Source of the DNA: Pictodentalium vernedei
Lineage: Eukaryota > Mollusca > Scaphopoda > Dentaliida > Dentaliidae
Direction: 5' to 3'
NCBI GenBank assembly: GCA_031216915.1
Contig: CM062294.1
Coordinates: 159,543,455 to 159,607,454 of the forward strand
DNA length: 64,000 bases
The notes under the pieces are model-generated. The model did not search any database, was not told the DNA's origin, and saw only the letters and a program-made list of their open reading frames with translations. Shown one piece after another: positions 11,915 to 23,830 of the stretch. How positions within the stretch are numbered: position 1 is the first letter of the stretch; every line of letters begins with the position of its first letter. A program made the translations under genes and the position numbers.

Positions 11915-12855
11915 CACTGATTATGTCACGTGACGTCCATAGCAAGTAAAGCACGCCCCTAGCAACGGGCAAACTACTGGGCCAATTTTGACCAATTTTG
12001 ATACATGGACCCAACATGCATTGCAAACGAAAACAGACAGGTCAATAGTGTCGACACGTGACTTCCCTAGCAACCAGAGCACGCCCTTAGCAACGGGCTA
12101 ACTACTGGGCCGATTTTGACCAAACTCGGTATACGGACGCAGAATGCATTGCAAATAAAAACAGACAGGTCAATGCTGACGTCTCATGACTTCCCTAGCA
12201 ACCAGAGCGCACCCTTAGCAACGGGCTAACTACTGGGCCGATTTGGACCAAATTCGGTATACGGACCCAAAATGCATTGCAAATGAAAACAGACGGATCT
12301 ATGATGACGGCACGTGACTTCCCTAGCAACCAGAGCGCCCCGTTAGTAACGGGCTAACTACTGGGCCGATTTTGACCAAATTCGGTATACGGACCCAAAC
12401 TGCATTGCAAATGAAAACAGGGAGATCAATATTGACGTCACGTGACTTCCCTAGCAACTAGAGCGCCCTCTTAGCAACGGGCTAACTACTGGGCCGATTT
12501 TGACCGAATTCGGTATACGGTCCCAAAATGCAATGCAAATGAAAACAGACAGATCAAAGTTTACGTCTCGTGACTTCCCTAGCAACCAGAGAGCCCCTTA
12601 GCAACGGGTTAACTACTGGGCCGATTTCGACCAAATTCGGTATACGGACCCAAAATGCATTGCAAATGAAAACAGATAGATCAATGTTGACGTCACGTGA
12701 CTTCCCTAGGAACCAGAGCGCCCCTTAGCAACGGGCTAAGTACTGGGTCGATTTTGACCAAATTCGGTATACGAACCCAAAATGCATTGCAAATGAAAAC
12801 AGACAGATCAAAGTTCATGCCTCGTGACTTCCCTAGCAACGAGAGTGCCCTTAAC
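11915..12855 (+). repeat. 128-bp tandem satellite, ~7.3 units
   Basis: The anchor ACTTCCCTAG (ACGTCCATAG in the first unit) starts at 11933, 12061, 12189, 12317, 12445, 12573, 12700 and 12827, so the period is 128, then 127 in the last units. Units share CTACTGGGCCGATTTTGACC and GGACCCAAAATGCATTGCAA. Several carry CACGTG, and two carry TGACGTCACGTGAC. The array ends abruptly inside a unit. The frame crossing it (12697-12942) is not a gene. Confidence 0.93.
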
Positions 12856-12954
12856 TACATTTGTGATACTCAGTCCTATTATTTTAAAGATGGTCTTTTC
12901 AGTAAAACTGCATTGGCATATTATCATCATCCTTTTTTTTGAACAGCACTTCTG

Positions 12955-13095
12955 TATTTTCTTGTTGTAAGCTATATTTAAAAAATCAGCAAAACAACAT
13001 CATGTGACCCTTCACTGGAACAAGCTTGTTCCAATAAGGGGGTAACGTGATATGCCTATAATGTTTTCTTTCAACTGTTCAATTTTCGTCTCATC
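12955..13095. mobile_element. Degraded remnant of a TTAA MITE (subfamily B)
   Basis: Keeps AACATCATGTGACCC, CTGGAACAAGCTTGTTCC at the palindrome centre, and TTTCAACTGTTCAATTT, in the order of subfamily B. The ends are lost. Confidence 0.6.
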
Positions 13096-13496
13096 TAGAT
13101 ATTGTCTTCGAAACAAGAGCTCGACTTTGATACAACATTTTGTACATAGACACAATGGTAATTATATGTATCTTATCTGTCACTACATTCTCCCAGCTAA
13201 CACTTAAACACTCAAAAAACAAAAATCAGAGTCACCAGTTCACAATAGTTGATTTTCACAGCAGTCAAGAGGATGGAAAATCAAGGCCACTTACAATCCT
13301 ATGTATCAAAGCCGTGAAAGGGAAGATTATAAACATTATAACTCTTTGGACACAGACAGTCATAATACGCACATATCCTAGTTCAGATGTTTCAAAGTTG
13401 ATTATGTTTGTTCGCTTCTTATGTGCACAGGTGATTATCCATTTCGATTGTAGTTACGTTGGTTTGCAACTTAATATACTCCATGTTTAAATATAG
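13096..13496. other. No recognised gene
   Basis: A 116-codon plus-strand frame (13140-13490) is open but shows no domain or splice context; I do not call it. Confidence 0.4.
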
Positions 13497-13637
13497 AATA
13501 AATAGGTACTTGGGCCGCTGATCAGATTTAAACCGCGAGTGTGATAAGAGTTTTAACTAAGAGGTTTGCCGAGTGGTTAAAACCATTATTCTACAAGTGG
13601 TTTAAATCCGATGATCGGCCCTAGTACCTATTTGTTT
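13497..13637. repeat. Inverted repeat ~140 bp, MITE-like
   Basis: Arms AATAAATAGGTACT.GGGCCG and CGGCCC.AGTACCTATTTGTT flank imperfect inner arms (GATCAGATTTAAACC / GGTTTAAATCCGATGATC). Probably a small non-autonomous DNA element. Confidence 0.7.
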
Positions 13638-14921
13638 TATTTGCACCATGCTCTTAATAAATAATCGACTTTGTCAGTTAAAATGGAGAAACAAACGACA
13701 CTTTCTGTCGCAAACACACGGGGTTGTTTTGTTTACATCTGCGCTGGTGGGCAGTACCACCAGCTGCACGAGAATTCTTGATTGACAGCTAAGCACATCG
13801 TCAAAGAAGATTAAATTTACCTTGCTTTTTCAGTAAAATATTTATTAACAATTCTTAAATTTTATTTTGAATATTTTATTGTAGGTATTTTAAACTCAAT
13901 AAGTCATTACTCGCAGTAGATAGTACAGCAAAAAGTCGTATGTTTGAATGGAATATCGCGAACTGTGAATGTATAGAAGCTGGAAATTTGCGATATGTCA
14001 GAGGTCAATTTGGAAGAACTTCCGACAATAGGTGTAAATTTCTTGTAACCGCAGTAGAAGCTTTATACTGGTAGTGGGGTTAAAAGCTAAAATGTAACAT
14101 ACAGGTGTTTCACAGGTAGTAACATAGGAGGAGAGCATGGTATATATAATTAATATTATGCCTCACGTTTGTAACATCAGCCGTGATTGGTTAATGTGAC
14201 ACCTTCTAAAAGTCATAGTACTGGAGTTTGGGGGCAAAACACGGGTGCTATCGGAACGTTCTTCCCTGGAGACAAGAGAACAACGAAAATGTAAGCTCCA
14301 CTTCCATTGATCAGCGTCGATTACACACGCCCGGATTGGAATTTCTCAACACCAAACGCTGGCGCCGCGTCCGTTTAACTTTTTTCGTCACCGATAGACA
14401 CAAATTACCAACAAATATATCATCTTCAGTGGGTGTGATTTCAATTTTAACTGCACACAATGAATTCAAAAGAATCAGAAATAATAAAAACTCACTTGTT
14501 GTTCACCATTTTAGTGAATATTTCCACAAGTTTAGTACTCCTCGACCTCACAGAGCCTCTGCCTCAAGTTCAAAATAAATGTTTTCGTTCCGCTTAATTC
14601 TAACAACTATCGTCGTCCAAGAAACATGAATTTTTATTCCATTAATTTATACCACTTATCACACAAGCATTAATAATGAATTATAACATGAACAGCATGA
14701 TGCAGTTGTAAACATGGCATTTGGTGACATAGAAACTTCCAAGGCGACGGCACTTGTGACAAGTCAGTTTCGAACTTGGTGATCTGGAAACTCCTAAAGG
14801 GACGTCATTCGTTCGAAATGACGTCATGTTTTTGGATTCGACTACATTGTTAATACAAGATTGATGGCATGTTGCAGTTAACGCTTAACAATGAAAGCTA
14901 TTTTCTATTGGCATAATAAAA
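13638..14921. other. No recognised feature
   Basis: About 1.3 kb without a supported gene. The frame 14228-14578 (116 codons) has no recognisable domain and I leave it uncalled. Confidence 0.45.
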
Positions 14922-15088
14922 TAATTAGAACGTTTCTTTTCATGTTCTATCGGTCGATAGTACCTGAGTTTGCGTGATTTCTGAAACAAGATCAGCAGCT
15001 TCGCCGCTTCAGGTTTTATTTTAGAAATCACACAAATTCAGGTACTATCGACCGATAGAATATGAAAAGAAACGTTCTAATATTATAA
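14922..15088. repeat. Long hairpin, ~65-bp arms
   Basis: Starts TAATTAGAACGTTTCTTTTC and returns as its near-perfect complement, with TATCGGTCGATAGTACCTGA inside. The tip is rich in AGCTTCGCCGC, close to the GGCTTCGCC tips of other hairpins here. Confidence 0.85.
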
Positions 15089-16335
15089 TAGTTGACCTAT
15101 GAGAATTGGTGGTGTCGTCTTCAAGCGTAAAGTTGCAAATTGAAAGTTACAGAAACATCAGCATATATTTTTTTCTTTTTTGAACAATAAACTAAAACTT
15201 GAAAGGTATAGCAGCTGTGAACTATTGCACCATTCTGAACCCCGTGTTTTAATATATAACTTATTGAAATGACGTTATCCGATCCCCAATGTCATATTAG
15301 ATCGCAGACGATACACTGACCGCTGTGCAGACTGTCCGTAATGAGAAAAAACTGTATTGCATCTCTAATCTCACGAAATTTATAAATTAAAAAAGTTTCT
15401 AAAATGTGTTCACATTCCACCAAAATGATTATTAATGTGTAATTATTCCATAGTGCTTATAAGTACAACATTTATAAGTAAAATGTGAATAACAATTACC
15501 AGATCAAAAGACATATATTTGTGTTTTAATAATGTATCAACTCTTGTAGGTCATTTTTGATTCATTATGTGACACGCATGTGTCTGCGAAAAGGCAAATC
15601 CAAAATGCAACTAAAATCACAGCGGAACGGTCATCCTGAATTTTGCATCCAAAGTAATTTTCTCGTTATGTTTGAACAAAGTTCCACATTTGGTTGTCAT
15701 CTAGTTTCGGAGTGGTACGAGAAGTTGCTTTTTCGACTTGTTTGGCAGTAGTTTCTCAGAATTAGCAAGGATCTAACGAAACTATGAGGTACAGAATATA
15801 TTTTCCAACGAATTTGATTAACTTTGGCCACCAATACGTTACAGAAGTTATGCCAACATCACACGAAATAGTTTGTTTCGTGTTTTGTAGAGTCTCTTGT
15901 CAGGAATCGCTTTTTTCCGCGCGTGCCTCACGTATTAGTCTATCATTTTAACAGTTATCATCACAGTCCGTTTCACGTTCCCCAAGAAGGATTTTTCCTC
16001 TTAGCCAACACAACCCTCTCCGCTGTGTCAAAATGTAACCATTTCAAAATGAAAACCTTTCCCTAAATGCGATTAGGTATTTAAGTAATCCAGTCTTGTT
16101 AAGAAGCTCTCAATAAACCCCGTCAAACAAAACAAGGATAACCTGTGTGTGAATAGAATGCGAAAATTGCTGCTTTTTGAAAGTTTCGCTATTTTGACCT
16201 TTGTTTTCAGAAGGTTCCCACTTGCTGTCGACGTCAGTTTCTTACTTTCTTCATGAAATTTCCCTTCTTGGTCTGATGTTTTGACGCTTATCTTCGGTGT
16301 TTGTTATTTGTTTTTTTACAGTTTAATCGATATTT
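15089..16335. other. No recognised feature
   Basis: About 1.2 kb, AT-rich, no supportable gene or repeat. Confidence 0.45.
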
Positions 16336-16484
16336 AGAGGCTATTACTTGATTAGTTTCATATCGACGGAGATGTCAGCTCTAGGTGATTTCTATCAGCT
16401 TGAAGACAAAGGTCGAAGGCTGATGTGAAATTATAGAGGCCTGATATCATGGCCAATATAAAACAAACCAAGTAAATAGCCTCT
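16336..16484. mobile_element. Small TIR element (MITE-like), ~149 bp
   Basis: Ends AGAGGCTATTACTTGATTAG and, inverted, AGAGGCTATTTACTTGGTTT. Between them lie CATATCGACGG and a GATATCATGG motif. No coding capacity. Confidence 0.6.
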
Positions 16485-18456
16485 TTATTTATAAAATCAA
16501 AACAAATAGTTACAAAAGTTAGCAGATCTGTTACTGTTTTCTAACAGTATTATTGTTTCTCATTATTTTCACAAAGTCCGCAGTTTCCTCATCTCTTATT
16601 TCTAGTGAAGCTATTGGAATGTCTTGGCTTCCCCTTACTGCCATCATTAATTCCTCACTATACAAAAACTACCCCATTTTTCTTGATAATTTTGTTGATT
16701 GATTACGTTCGACGAATTTCGCGATTTCGCGAATGTACGATTTCGCGGTAAATAAAGTGGCTGCTCATAGTAAGATATCAATGGGGACAACTCTAGCTTG
16801 GTTCATATCAGTCGAAATCGGCGTCATATCAGGCGAGTGTGAAGTTACATAAGCCGAGCTCGATAATAGGCAATTCCGAGAATGAAAATCATATCTAACA
16901 AATAATGGTCTAACCCTCAAATCTCCTCTGAAAATACCATGGCATTCAAGAAATAGTCAACAAAGTATTCCCGATATATTACAAAGCCTGCAATGGCAGC
17001 CTATCCGTCTTTTGAACATCCACTCTGGCGAAGTCACTTAGCGGTTCGTCGTGTTTTATAAAAAAGAGTTGCGCTCAAGTTACTGTACCAAATGGAAGCC
17101 CCTTCAAATATGTTTATAAAGATATTTATTTATTTCCGTGAAAAACACAGTGTTTGTTTTTCTTCGGCACCCTATTAGTACATTTGGCGTTTGATATAGC
17201 AAGCTACAGTGTCCTCATATTCTGTGTTGATAGTCTTTGAAAGTCTTTTGAAAATTATTAAACCAGGCAATTCTCTGTACCTGGAATCCTGTCTGAGAGT
17301 TCAAAAATGAGTACAAGGTGAAGGTAAAAACCCAGACCATGATCATAAACTCACAACTCTAAATATCCGATCACCCCCAACCACTCCACACGCACACCGC
17401 GACAGTTCTCCATATTTTAGCTGTTAAAGCTTCCTCACATCACATGAGGATGAGGGTGAGTTGTTTACAAACCCATCTTTCGTTTGCGAGTACTTGTGAA
17501 AACATTTTGCGAAGGCAGCATCTTTTCATGCTTATATGCGATAATTGCTGTGGTGGAACATGGCGAACACTCAGTCAAGGTTCGAATATTTATATGCTGG
17601 TGTTCAATGTTTCTAGTAAGTCCCCTAGGAGCGAGTTCCCAGCTTGTCCCAAAATGAAAATAAAAACAAAATGTTGGAGACACGGCGAACTATCCCACAA
17701 ATGTCGATATGGGAGCTCCAACAGCGATACCATTGATCATAAGTTTACCCAAGCTACAAGGCGAAGTGTCATGTTGAACCTAACACAGAAACGTCGGTGT
17801 TCAAACATGAGTTGTAGCTTTCTATGCGGTGTTACCAGAGGCCTGTTTATGATTGTCACTCAAGTGGACTATCCCTGGGATGATTTATTGGGAAATGGCA
17901 AATAATAGTGTCGACAGAGGTCTTCACGACAGCTGATTCTTTTTATTGGATTTTTGTTAAGAATTAATATGCATAATTAGAAATTAACACGGAACAAGGC
18001 GGCACAAATATACGGATTATAGCAGACAATATACTTAAAGCGCGTGTTCGGGAGATGGAAAAAATACGAACAGAGTGATGGACAAGGTATTCTATGGTGC
18101 CCGTTACAATAACGCTGAACAATTTAAGGAGTTGGTTTATCAGAAATCGAAAGAGGAAGAGACCAGGAAAAGAGACCAACAAAGAATCAACGAATTCATT
18201 TTAAGCCAATGCAAGATTTGCTCTCCAAATGATTTGCCAAGGGGCATGAGTTGAGAATGAAAGTCAGACCCGGGACGATGCATTAAATGCACAATTAATG
18301 AAACTGCTGAACGGTACATAAAGAAAACGCGTTTTGCCATTGTGGCGAAGAGTGATAAATGTCATCAGTTACGATGCAACCGTAGTCTTGGAGAAAATAA
18401 TGAATGAAAGAAAAATAAATTTGGGAGCGGGAATCAGAGAAAGTGGGTTTGAGGAG
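16485..18456. other. No recognised gene; one 153-codon frame
   Basis: The longest plus-strand frame, 17444-17905, has scattered Cys and no recognisable domain, signal peptide or intron signals; it may be chance. Nothing else stands out over 2 kb. Confidence 0.4.
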
Positions 18457-18482
18457 TGGGGGTGGGGGTGGGGGGGGGGGGG
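18457..18482. repeat. G-rich tract ending in G13
   Basis: Runs GGGGG, GGGGG and then thirteen G, with G-quadruplex potential. Confidence 0.9.
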
Positions 18483-18923
18483 TTTAGCTGATTCTGAAAG
18501 TATGTGAAAACGACAACCAACTAAGAAGAGAGACTTACAAAGGAACAGAATATATGTAGAGAAATACTTTCTAAAATACGACATACACTTCTTCAGTGTG
18601 GCATGCAGAAATCTCTGTAAATACTTGCAGACGAATATAAAAATACGTCGTTATGAAATACATTTTCGTTTTTCATCTTTTCGTTTGTGAATCTTTTCCA
18701 GTGGGTCGAGAAACTATGAGGATGGAGATTGGCAAAACAAATACAGCTACTATCTTGAAACAATGTCGGGCCCCATACAGTACGGCCGCCGTGGACGGGC
18801 CACTTTACACAGAAGGGCAATACTTCCACGGATGCAATAATATTTGATTGCAAACAATAATAATAGGAATAATCACCAAAAACTTAATTAATGAAGCACA
18901 GGGTACAACCGGCTCTTCAATAA
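18483..18923. other. No recognised feature
   Basis: Overlapping short frames on both strands (about 18593-18853) lack support. Confidence 0.4.
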
Positions 18924-19164
18924 CACTTTACCCAACGCAGACGATATCAAAATTTATTATTTTAAATATAATTTTTTTAAATTTTTCAAAAAATTTCAAC
19001 AAAATAATATCATGTGACCCCTCATTGGAACGAGCTCAATGAGCTCGTTCCAATGAGGGGTCACATGATATGGTTTTGTTGAAATATTTTGAAAAATTTG
19101 ATTTTTTCAACTGCTCAATTTGCATATTACGCGGGCGGATGCGGGCGATTTGTTAGGTAAAGGG
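18924..19164 (+). mobile_element. TTAA MITE, subfamily B, copy B2
   Basis: Left end CACTTTACCCAACGCAGACG, right end inverted CCCTTTACCTAACAAATCGC, right TTAA at 19165-19168, left flank decayed to ATAA. The central palindrome has core CTCATTGGAACGAGCTC and outer arms AATATCATGTGACC. Confidence 0.88.
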
Positions 19165-19168
19165 TTAA

Positions 19169-20383
19169 GTAAATTGTTGCTTATGATGATTTTTATTACC
19201 CGGGAAACGCATGCGTGACATCACTGCCCATGCGTGGATTACGACCAGTCAACAGCGACTGTACTGTATTCTGAAGTCTTTTGCTACAAGAAACCGATCA
19301 ATCTTATCAGTTTATTATTCGCTTATTTCCAATTTTATTAAAAGCAAATGTTTCTATCGCAAAGTAAAATAAACGACTTTAATTCTTCGGACGCCAGAGA
19401 CCATTTGGACCAGGACATTCACTATTACAAGTGTATTGCCATATCACCGTGAAACTCTTATCTTTTACACTGTCTTTTGGAGGAGAAAGTATTTTGTAAG
19501 TCGCCTGCGTTCGTCTTTTACTGCTGGCAGTTACTTATCACAATTACATTTTGTATTATGAAGCCCTGAAAGATGTCGGTAAATGTCTTACAAATAGGTT
19601 TCATTCTTACTTAGTTATGAAATTCTTTTTCATAATTGCCCATTATCAATCTGGGCTGATATGAACGCGGCCTTCATAACGTCGCTCTCGACCAATATGA
19701 GCCAAACAAGAGTTGTCATCCTTGATGCGAAGTCATAAATGCAACCGAGTTATGTACATCGAAATCGTTACTCATCGAACTCAGTCAAGGAAATTGGTGT
19801 TATATTATAGAATGTTTAGAAGCGGAGGTTTCGAATAACGAGAAATTAATTCCGCAATAAGTTAGAGTTGGAGGAAGGGAAGAGAAACAAACCAGTGAAC
19901 TTACCAAATCCCTCATTTTCCTAAATGTTTTTCGTATTTCGTGATTTCTTGTGGAGCCAAATAAATACATAAATTCTAGAACTGATCATCTGTGAGTACC
20001 ACTGGTTTTGGAGGGGAAGGCAGTAAAGAGTCACTTGGGAGAAAACGTTGCTGAATCTGTCACTTTTCCCTCTCTTTATCATGTCTTGTTTACTTCTCTT
20101 AAACATTCAACAAAGTTAACGGTAGGAGAAAGAAAGATGGAAATGAGGAAATGAGAGAGATGTTATTACAACGTTCAACTGATGTGAGTCGTTATATTCT
20201 GTCGAGGTAACAGCCAGATTACAAAAAAGATATCGATTGTCTGACAAATCTGGACCCATGGGAGAGACGGAATCTGATAACATAAGGTGATAAATGTTAC
20301 AATAGTTTGCTTCGGCGTAAAATAAAGTAAAATCTGTTTCTCAGGCCCCCCAACATGGTTCATTTGGCTGTAGCATGCTCTCT
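19169..20383. other. No recognised feature
   Basis: About 1.2 kb without a supported gene, up to the poly(A) signal of the minus-strand exon that follows. Confidence 0.45.
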
Positions 20384-20389
20384 TTTATT
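20384..20389 (-). promoter_or_regulatory. Poly(A) signal AATAAA
   Basis: AATAAA on the minus strand, about 60 bases after the stop codon at 20449, followed by AGAGAGCATGC. Its spacing supports a real gene end. Confidence 0.5.
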
Positions 20390-20448
20390 ACCAATGCAAA
20401 CTTAAAAAAATAATAATTAAATGGTTTATGTCTGATATTTTACCCAAG

Positions 20449-20575
20449 TTAATAAAATTGATAAATTTGTCCCTTGAGTGCATCTAGGCTTTGCAATACT
20501 TTAGCATTGTAAAGCCTTCTTGCACTTAATGGACGAAATACACCACGACTCATACTATTCTGTAGATCATTGGGC
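20449..20575 (-). CDS. Terminal coding exon of an unidentified host gene
   Basis: The minus strand has a pyrimidine-rich acceptor (TTTGTTTTATGTTTTAG) ending at 20576. It is followed by an open frame of about 42 codons to TAA at 20449-20451, and an AATAAA about 60 bases further on. The peptide reads PNDLQNSMSRGVFRPLSARR, then LYNAKVLQSLDALKGQIYQF. It is basic then helical in look, unlike the random frames around it. I do not recognise the protein. Earlier exons must lie at higher coordinates; none can be joined with confidence. The call rests on the acceptor, stop and poly(A) signal occurring together. Confidence 0.5.
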
Positions 20576-20825
20576 CTAAAACATAAAACAAACCAAGAAT
20601 ATGAACTTCTGATGGCAAAAAAGTAATTACAAAAATAAAAAATTAAATTTAAAAACCACCTGCCCACACACCATTTTACAAAAAATGGCCTGAGAAACAG
20701 AAGATCTACTTTGTGGGACTTATTGCATGGATGTGATAGCTGAAGATTGATACTATACCAGCAATTGATAACATTCATTAATTATATTGACGGAATAATG
20801 CATTATTACTTTAGACACTGGAAAT

Positions 20826-21207
20826 GGGGGCGCGGTGGCTCAGTTGGTAGAGGTGCAGGCTGCAAGCCGAGAGGTCCTCGGTTCGAATCCCACCTGCGGC
20901 AACCGCGTTGTGTCCTTGGGCAAGACACTTCACCCCGATTGCCTACATGGGGGGCACGATGACGCTGTGTACTGAGGCGTACTGCACGTCGATGGTGCGC
21001 ATGTCTTCAACCAATCTAACCCTGCCTGTGCTGCGGTGCAGAGTTCAGAGTTACGATGTTGGAGAGCTGACAGCTGCTCGTCGTTGCTCGGTGGTTCTCT
21101 CCGGGTACTCCGGCTTCCTCCACCCGTAAAACTGTCACGGTCACGATTAGCCATTGTGCATAAGTATGTGACCTTAAACACCAATAAATAATAATAATAA
21201 TATAATA
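20826..21207 (+). mobile_element. Full-length tRNA-derived SINE (Cys-like head)
   Basis: The head carries an A box (TGGCTCAGTTGGTAGAGG) and B box (GGTTCGAATCCC). If T8 is placed at the A box, the anticodon position reads GCA in a CTGCAAG loop, as in tRNA-Cys. Next comes the body (TGTCCTTGGGCAAGACACTT), then a tail ACACCAATAAATAATAATAA. Target duplications TAGACACTGGAA (20812-20823) and TAGACATTGGAA (21208-21219) flank it. The frames inside are not genes. Confidence 0.93.
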
Positions 21208-21353
21208 TAGACATTGGAATAATCTCGTAGTAATATAATATGATCCGGTGTACTAAATTTAATCAACTTCAATGCAAATCACTTTCACGAACGTACATTC
21301 CCGTATGTTTTTGTGAATTAGCTCCAATAGAAATGCAGTATAAATCGCTTTAA

Positions 21354-21598
21354 CCCTTTACCTAACATGAAAATCAGATGACACTTGAAAGCAAAATCAT
21401 TGAATAACTATGTTTTTTCATTTTTGTCTCAAAAACATAGGCTATGACCCCTCTTTGGAACGAGCTCGACGAGCTCGTTCCAAAGAAGGGTCATAACCTG
21501 TGTTTTTGAGACAAAAAATGAAAAAAATAATGAAAATTAGCTGGCGATGTTTGTGAATAGCGCTGGCCGGTTTTTTGGCAGTTACGTTGGGTAAAGGT
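21354..21598 (+). mobile_element. TTAA MITE, subfamily A, copy A3
   Basis: TTAA at 21350-21353 and 21599-21602. The palindrome core here is CTCTTTGGAACGAGCTCG on the left and CGAGCTCGTTCCAAAGA on the right, so both arms carry the variant base. Confidence 0.9.
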
Positions 21599-21602
21599 TT
21601 AA

Positions 21603-22156
21603 ATAGACTCGACTGATGACGAGTGTTAGGCGGAAACACACTCGACTTTTCAATTCGCGTCGCTTCGAAAAACTTTTTACGTCAGTTACATCGTTTGAGT
21701 TCCATTTGATAGACACCTGAAAGGTATTTGGAAAAGTTGCATTTGGTTTCTGCGAGCCAGATTTGATAGATAAATCACCACGGTAGTAAGAATATATTTG
21801 CGGCTGTCGTATAAGGAAATAGCAATCAATTCAGAAAGTTTCGCTGTTTTTTTTTTTGTTTTGTGTTGATTCTACTCCCGGTGCAGACTCTTGTGTTTCT
21901 TTACTACTGCCTACGTCAAGCTCGAATCTAGGATCTCAAAATTGCTCGACATGCTGGAGCGAGAGTTAAAATGTTTCGACAATGTTCCCGGGTCCTGGAC
22001 CTCAGGTACTCACTGGAAACCTAATTCAATATACTTCTTTATGTGGTGGAATGTTAACCTCTTCATGGCTGCCAAACTTTTTCACATGTCTTTGCCTTCT
22101 TATAATTTATGGGAGAGTAATTATGTTTATAGTAACTGTAAGAAAACAAAGCTATA
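21603..22156. other. No recognised feature
   Basis: No gene or repeat supported; overlapping frames near 21890-22218 run into the SINE that follows. Confidence 0.45.
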
Positions 22157-22167
22157 TAGATAAAATA

Positions 22168-22540
22168 TTATTATTATTAATTATTTATTGGTGTTTAAGG
22201 TCACATACTTATGCATAATGGCTAATCGTGACCGTAACAGTGTTACGAACGGAGGAAGCCGATGTACCCGAGAGAACTACCGAGCATCGACGAGGAACTG
22301 TCAGCCTCTCAACATTATAACTCTGTTCAAGCTCTGCTCAAGTAGGATTACAGCGGTTGAAGACATGTGCACCATCGACGTGCAGTATGCTTTAGTACAC
22401 GGCCTCATCGTGCCTCCGTGTAGGCAACCGGGACAAAGTACCTTGCCCAAGGACGCAACGCGGGTCGTCCCGGGCGGGGATCGAACTTGGTACCTCTAGC
22501 ATGGAAGTCCAACAGTCTACCACTGAGCCACCGAGCACCA
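22168..22540 (-). mobile_element. Full-length tRNA-derived SINE (Gly-like head)
   Basis: Minus-strand copy. The head GGTGGCTCAGTGGTAGACTG and B box AGTTCGATCCCC differ from the copy at 20826. With the same numbering the anticodon position reads TCC. Body and tail are the shared ones (TTGGGCAAGGTACTT; AACACCAATAAATAA). Duplications TAGATAAAATA (22157-22167) and TAGATGAAATA flank it. Confidence 0.9.
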
Positions 22541-23204
22541 TGTAGATGAAATACAATCAAGTCGAATCACATCCAATGAATATGAAACCTTTAAACGGTG
22601 ACACCTGAACGCAAGAATGCAGCTCAAATATGGGCTCCCAGCTCTAAACCAGTTAAAATGTTAATAAACGAAACTGGTAATATAATATAATAATATAATA
22701 TATAATATAATAATACACGAGCATATTTCGTGTACAGGAGTATTTGATTGTCCTACACTTATACCGTACGTTTTCCTACAATTTGAAGCCGACGGGTTAT
22801 TATGCAAAACTGTAGTTTCGCAATATAATGAACATTTTTCTTAAATTAGCTACTTTAAAAAAATGTTAACGTTCGAATGAACAACATCTTTTTTCCCATA
22901 GATAACTGACATTTCCTAAATGCAGTGTGGGGGGGGGGGGGGGGGCAGCACTCGTACTAGCTTCGAGCCTGGCCGACGCTTGGTTTATCGGTTTGGTTTA
23001 GACTAAAGAATATCGTCGTGTCAGTTTCAGTTTCAAGATAAAATGCACCCCAACATATACATTTAAGCAGAATCTCAGGGGTCTCTCCAAAATGATGTCA
23101 TGTAACATCATATCAAAAAAGGAAAAGACGGACTCTTCAGAAATAATTTATGATGCAAAGTGTTAATCTGATCGACATTAGTAATCAATCAGCTAATCAC
23201 TTAC
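22541..23204. repeat. AT-rich stretch with (TAATA)n and G17
   Basis: A (TAATATAA)n patch at about 22678-22716 and seventeen G at 22929-22945. No gene recognised. Confidence 0.7.
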
Positions 23205-23208
23205 TTAA

Positions 23209-23446
23209 CCCTTGAACTCGCAAGACCAATTGTTCGGTCCAAGGCAAATTCCGTCCCATTTTTCTCTTATTACAAAAGGACTATGCAAGTAGCATTGAAT
23301 TTAGAATAATAACTCCAGTCTGTAGCAAGACGGCTGCAGATTGCGGTTATTATTTTATCCTCCCTGTATATTGATATTGGACTGACCCATCTCACTGAAA
23401 GTGTATACAAAATCGATGCCATTCCAGGACACGTGGGTTCAAAGGA
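23209..23446 (+). mobile_element. Second TTAA element family (piggyBac-like MITE)
   Basis: 238 bp between TTAA at 23205-23208 and 23447-23450. Ends are CCCTTGAACTC and, inverted, TCCTTTGAACCCAC, so the shared end is CCYTTGAAC. It lacks the GAGCTCG palindrome, so it is a separate TTAA family from A and B. Confidence 0.6.
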
Positions 23447-23450
23447 TTAA

Positions 23451-23830
23451 AGTGAGGGCCATAGCTCGTCATTCAAATATTACTTTTTTTCAATATTTGC
23501 TCACAAAATATAGCTCATAACCCATTCTTGAAACGAGGACGTCGCACACAATGAAGTGAGATGGGTTATACACTATGTGCCTGATGCAGGGAAGAAAAAT
23601 GTTTAGCAACTGAACAATCTGATCACGCAAGTGTCATTTCCTTGTCGTTAATGGTAAAGAATTGGTGATAAGCGCTCCACCAGGTCAAAATGTACAGAAT
23701 AAAGGATGGACTGGGGGATATAGTTTTCAATAGTTTGACCCTGCAGCTGTTTCACATATATTTTTTCTCCTCTGCAACAAGTTTGTATGTCAGTTAGCTC
23801 TAACCACCCCAACAAATCGGAGATATATAA
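23451..23830. other. Possible eroded TTAA-MITE relative
   Basis: CAATATTTGCTCACAAAATA, CATAACCCATTCTTGAAACG and GATGGGTTAT arms near 23490-23580 recall the A/B palindrome layout but are very diverged. No gene seen. Confidence 0.3.

Noticed and set aside
11915-12855. Regular repeats that could suggest a CRISPR array
   Set aside because: The whole 128-bp unit is conserved, with no constant-repeat/variable-spacer pattern, and the genome is eukaryotic.
17444-17905. 153-codon plus-strand frame
   Set aside because: No domain, signal peptide, splice context or composition bias; likely chance, though not excluded.
20826-20900. tRNA gene with good A and B boxes
   Set aside because: It is the head of a SINE with body, tail and target duplications; the anticodon stem is mismatched.
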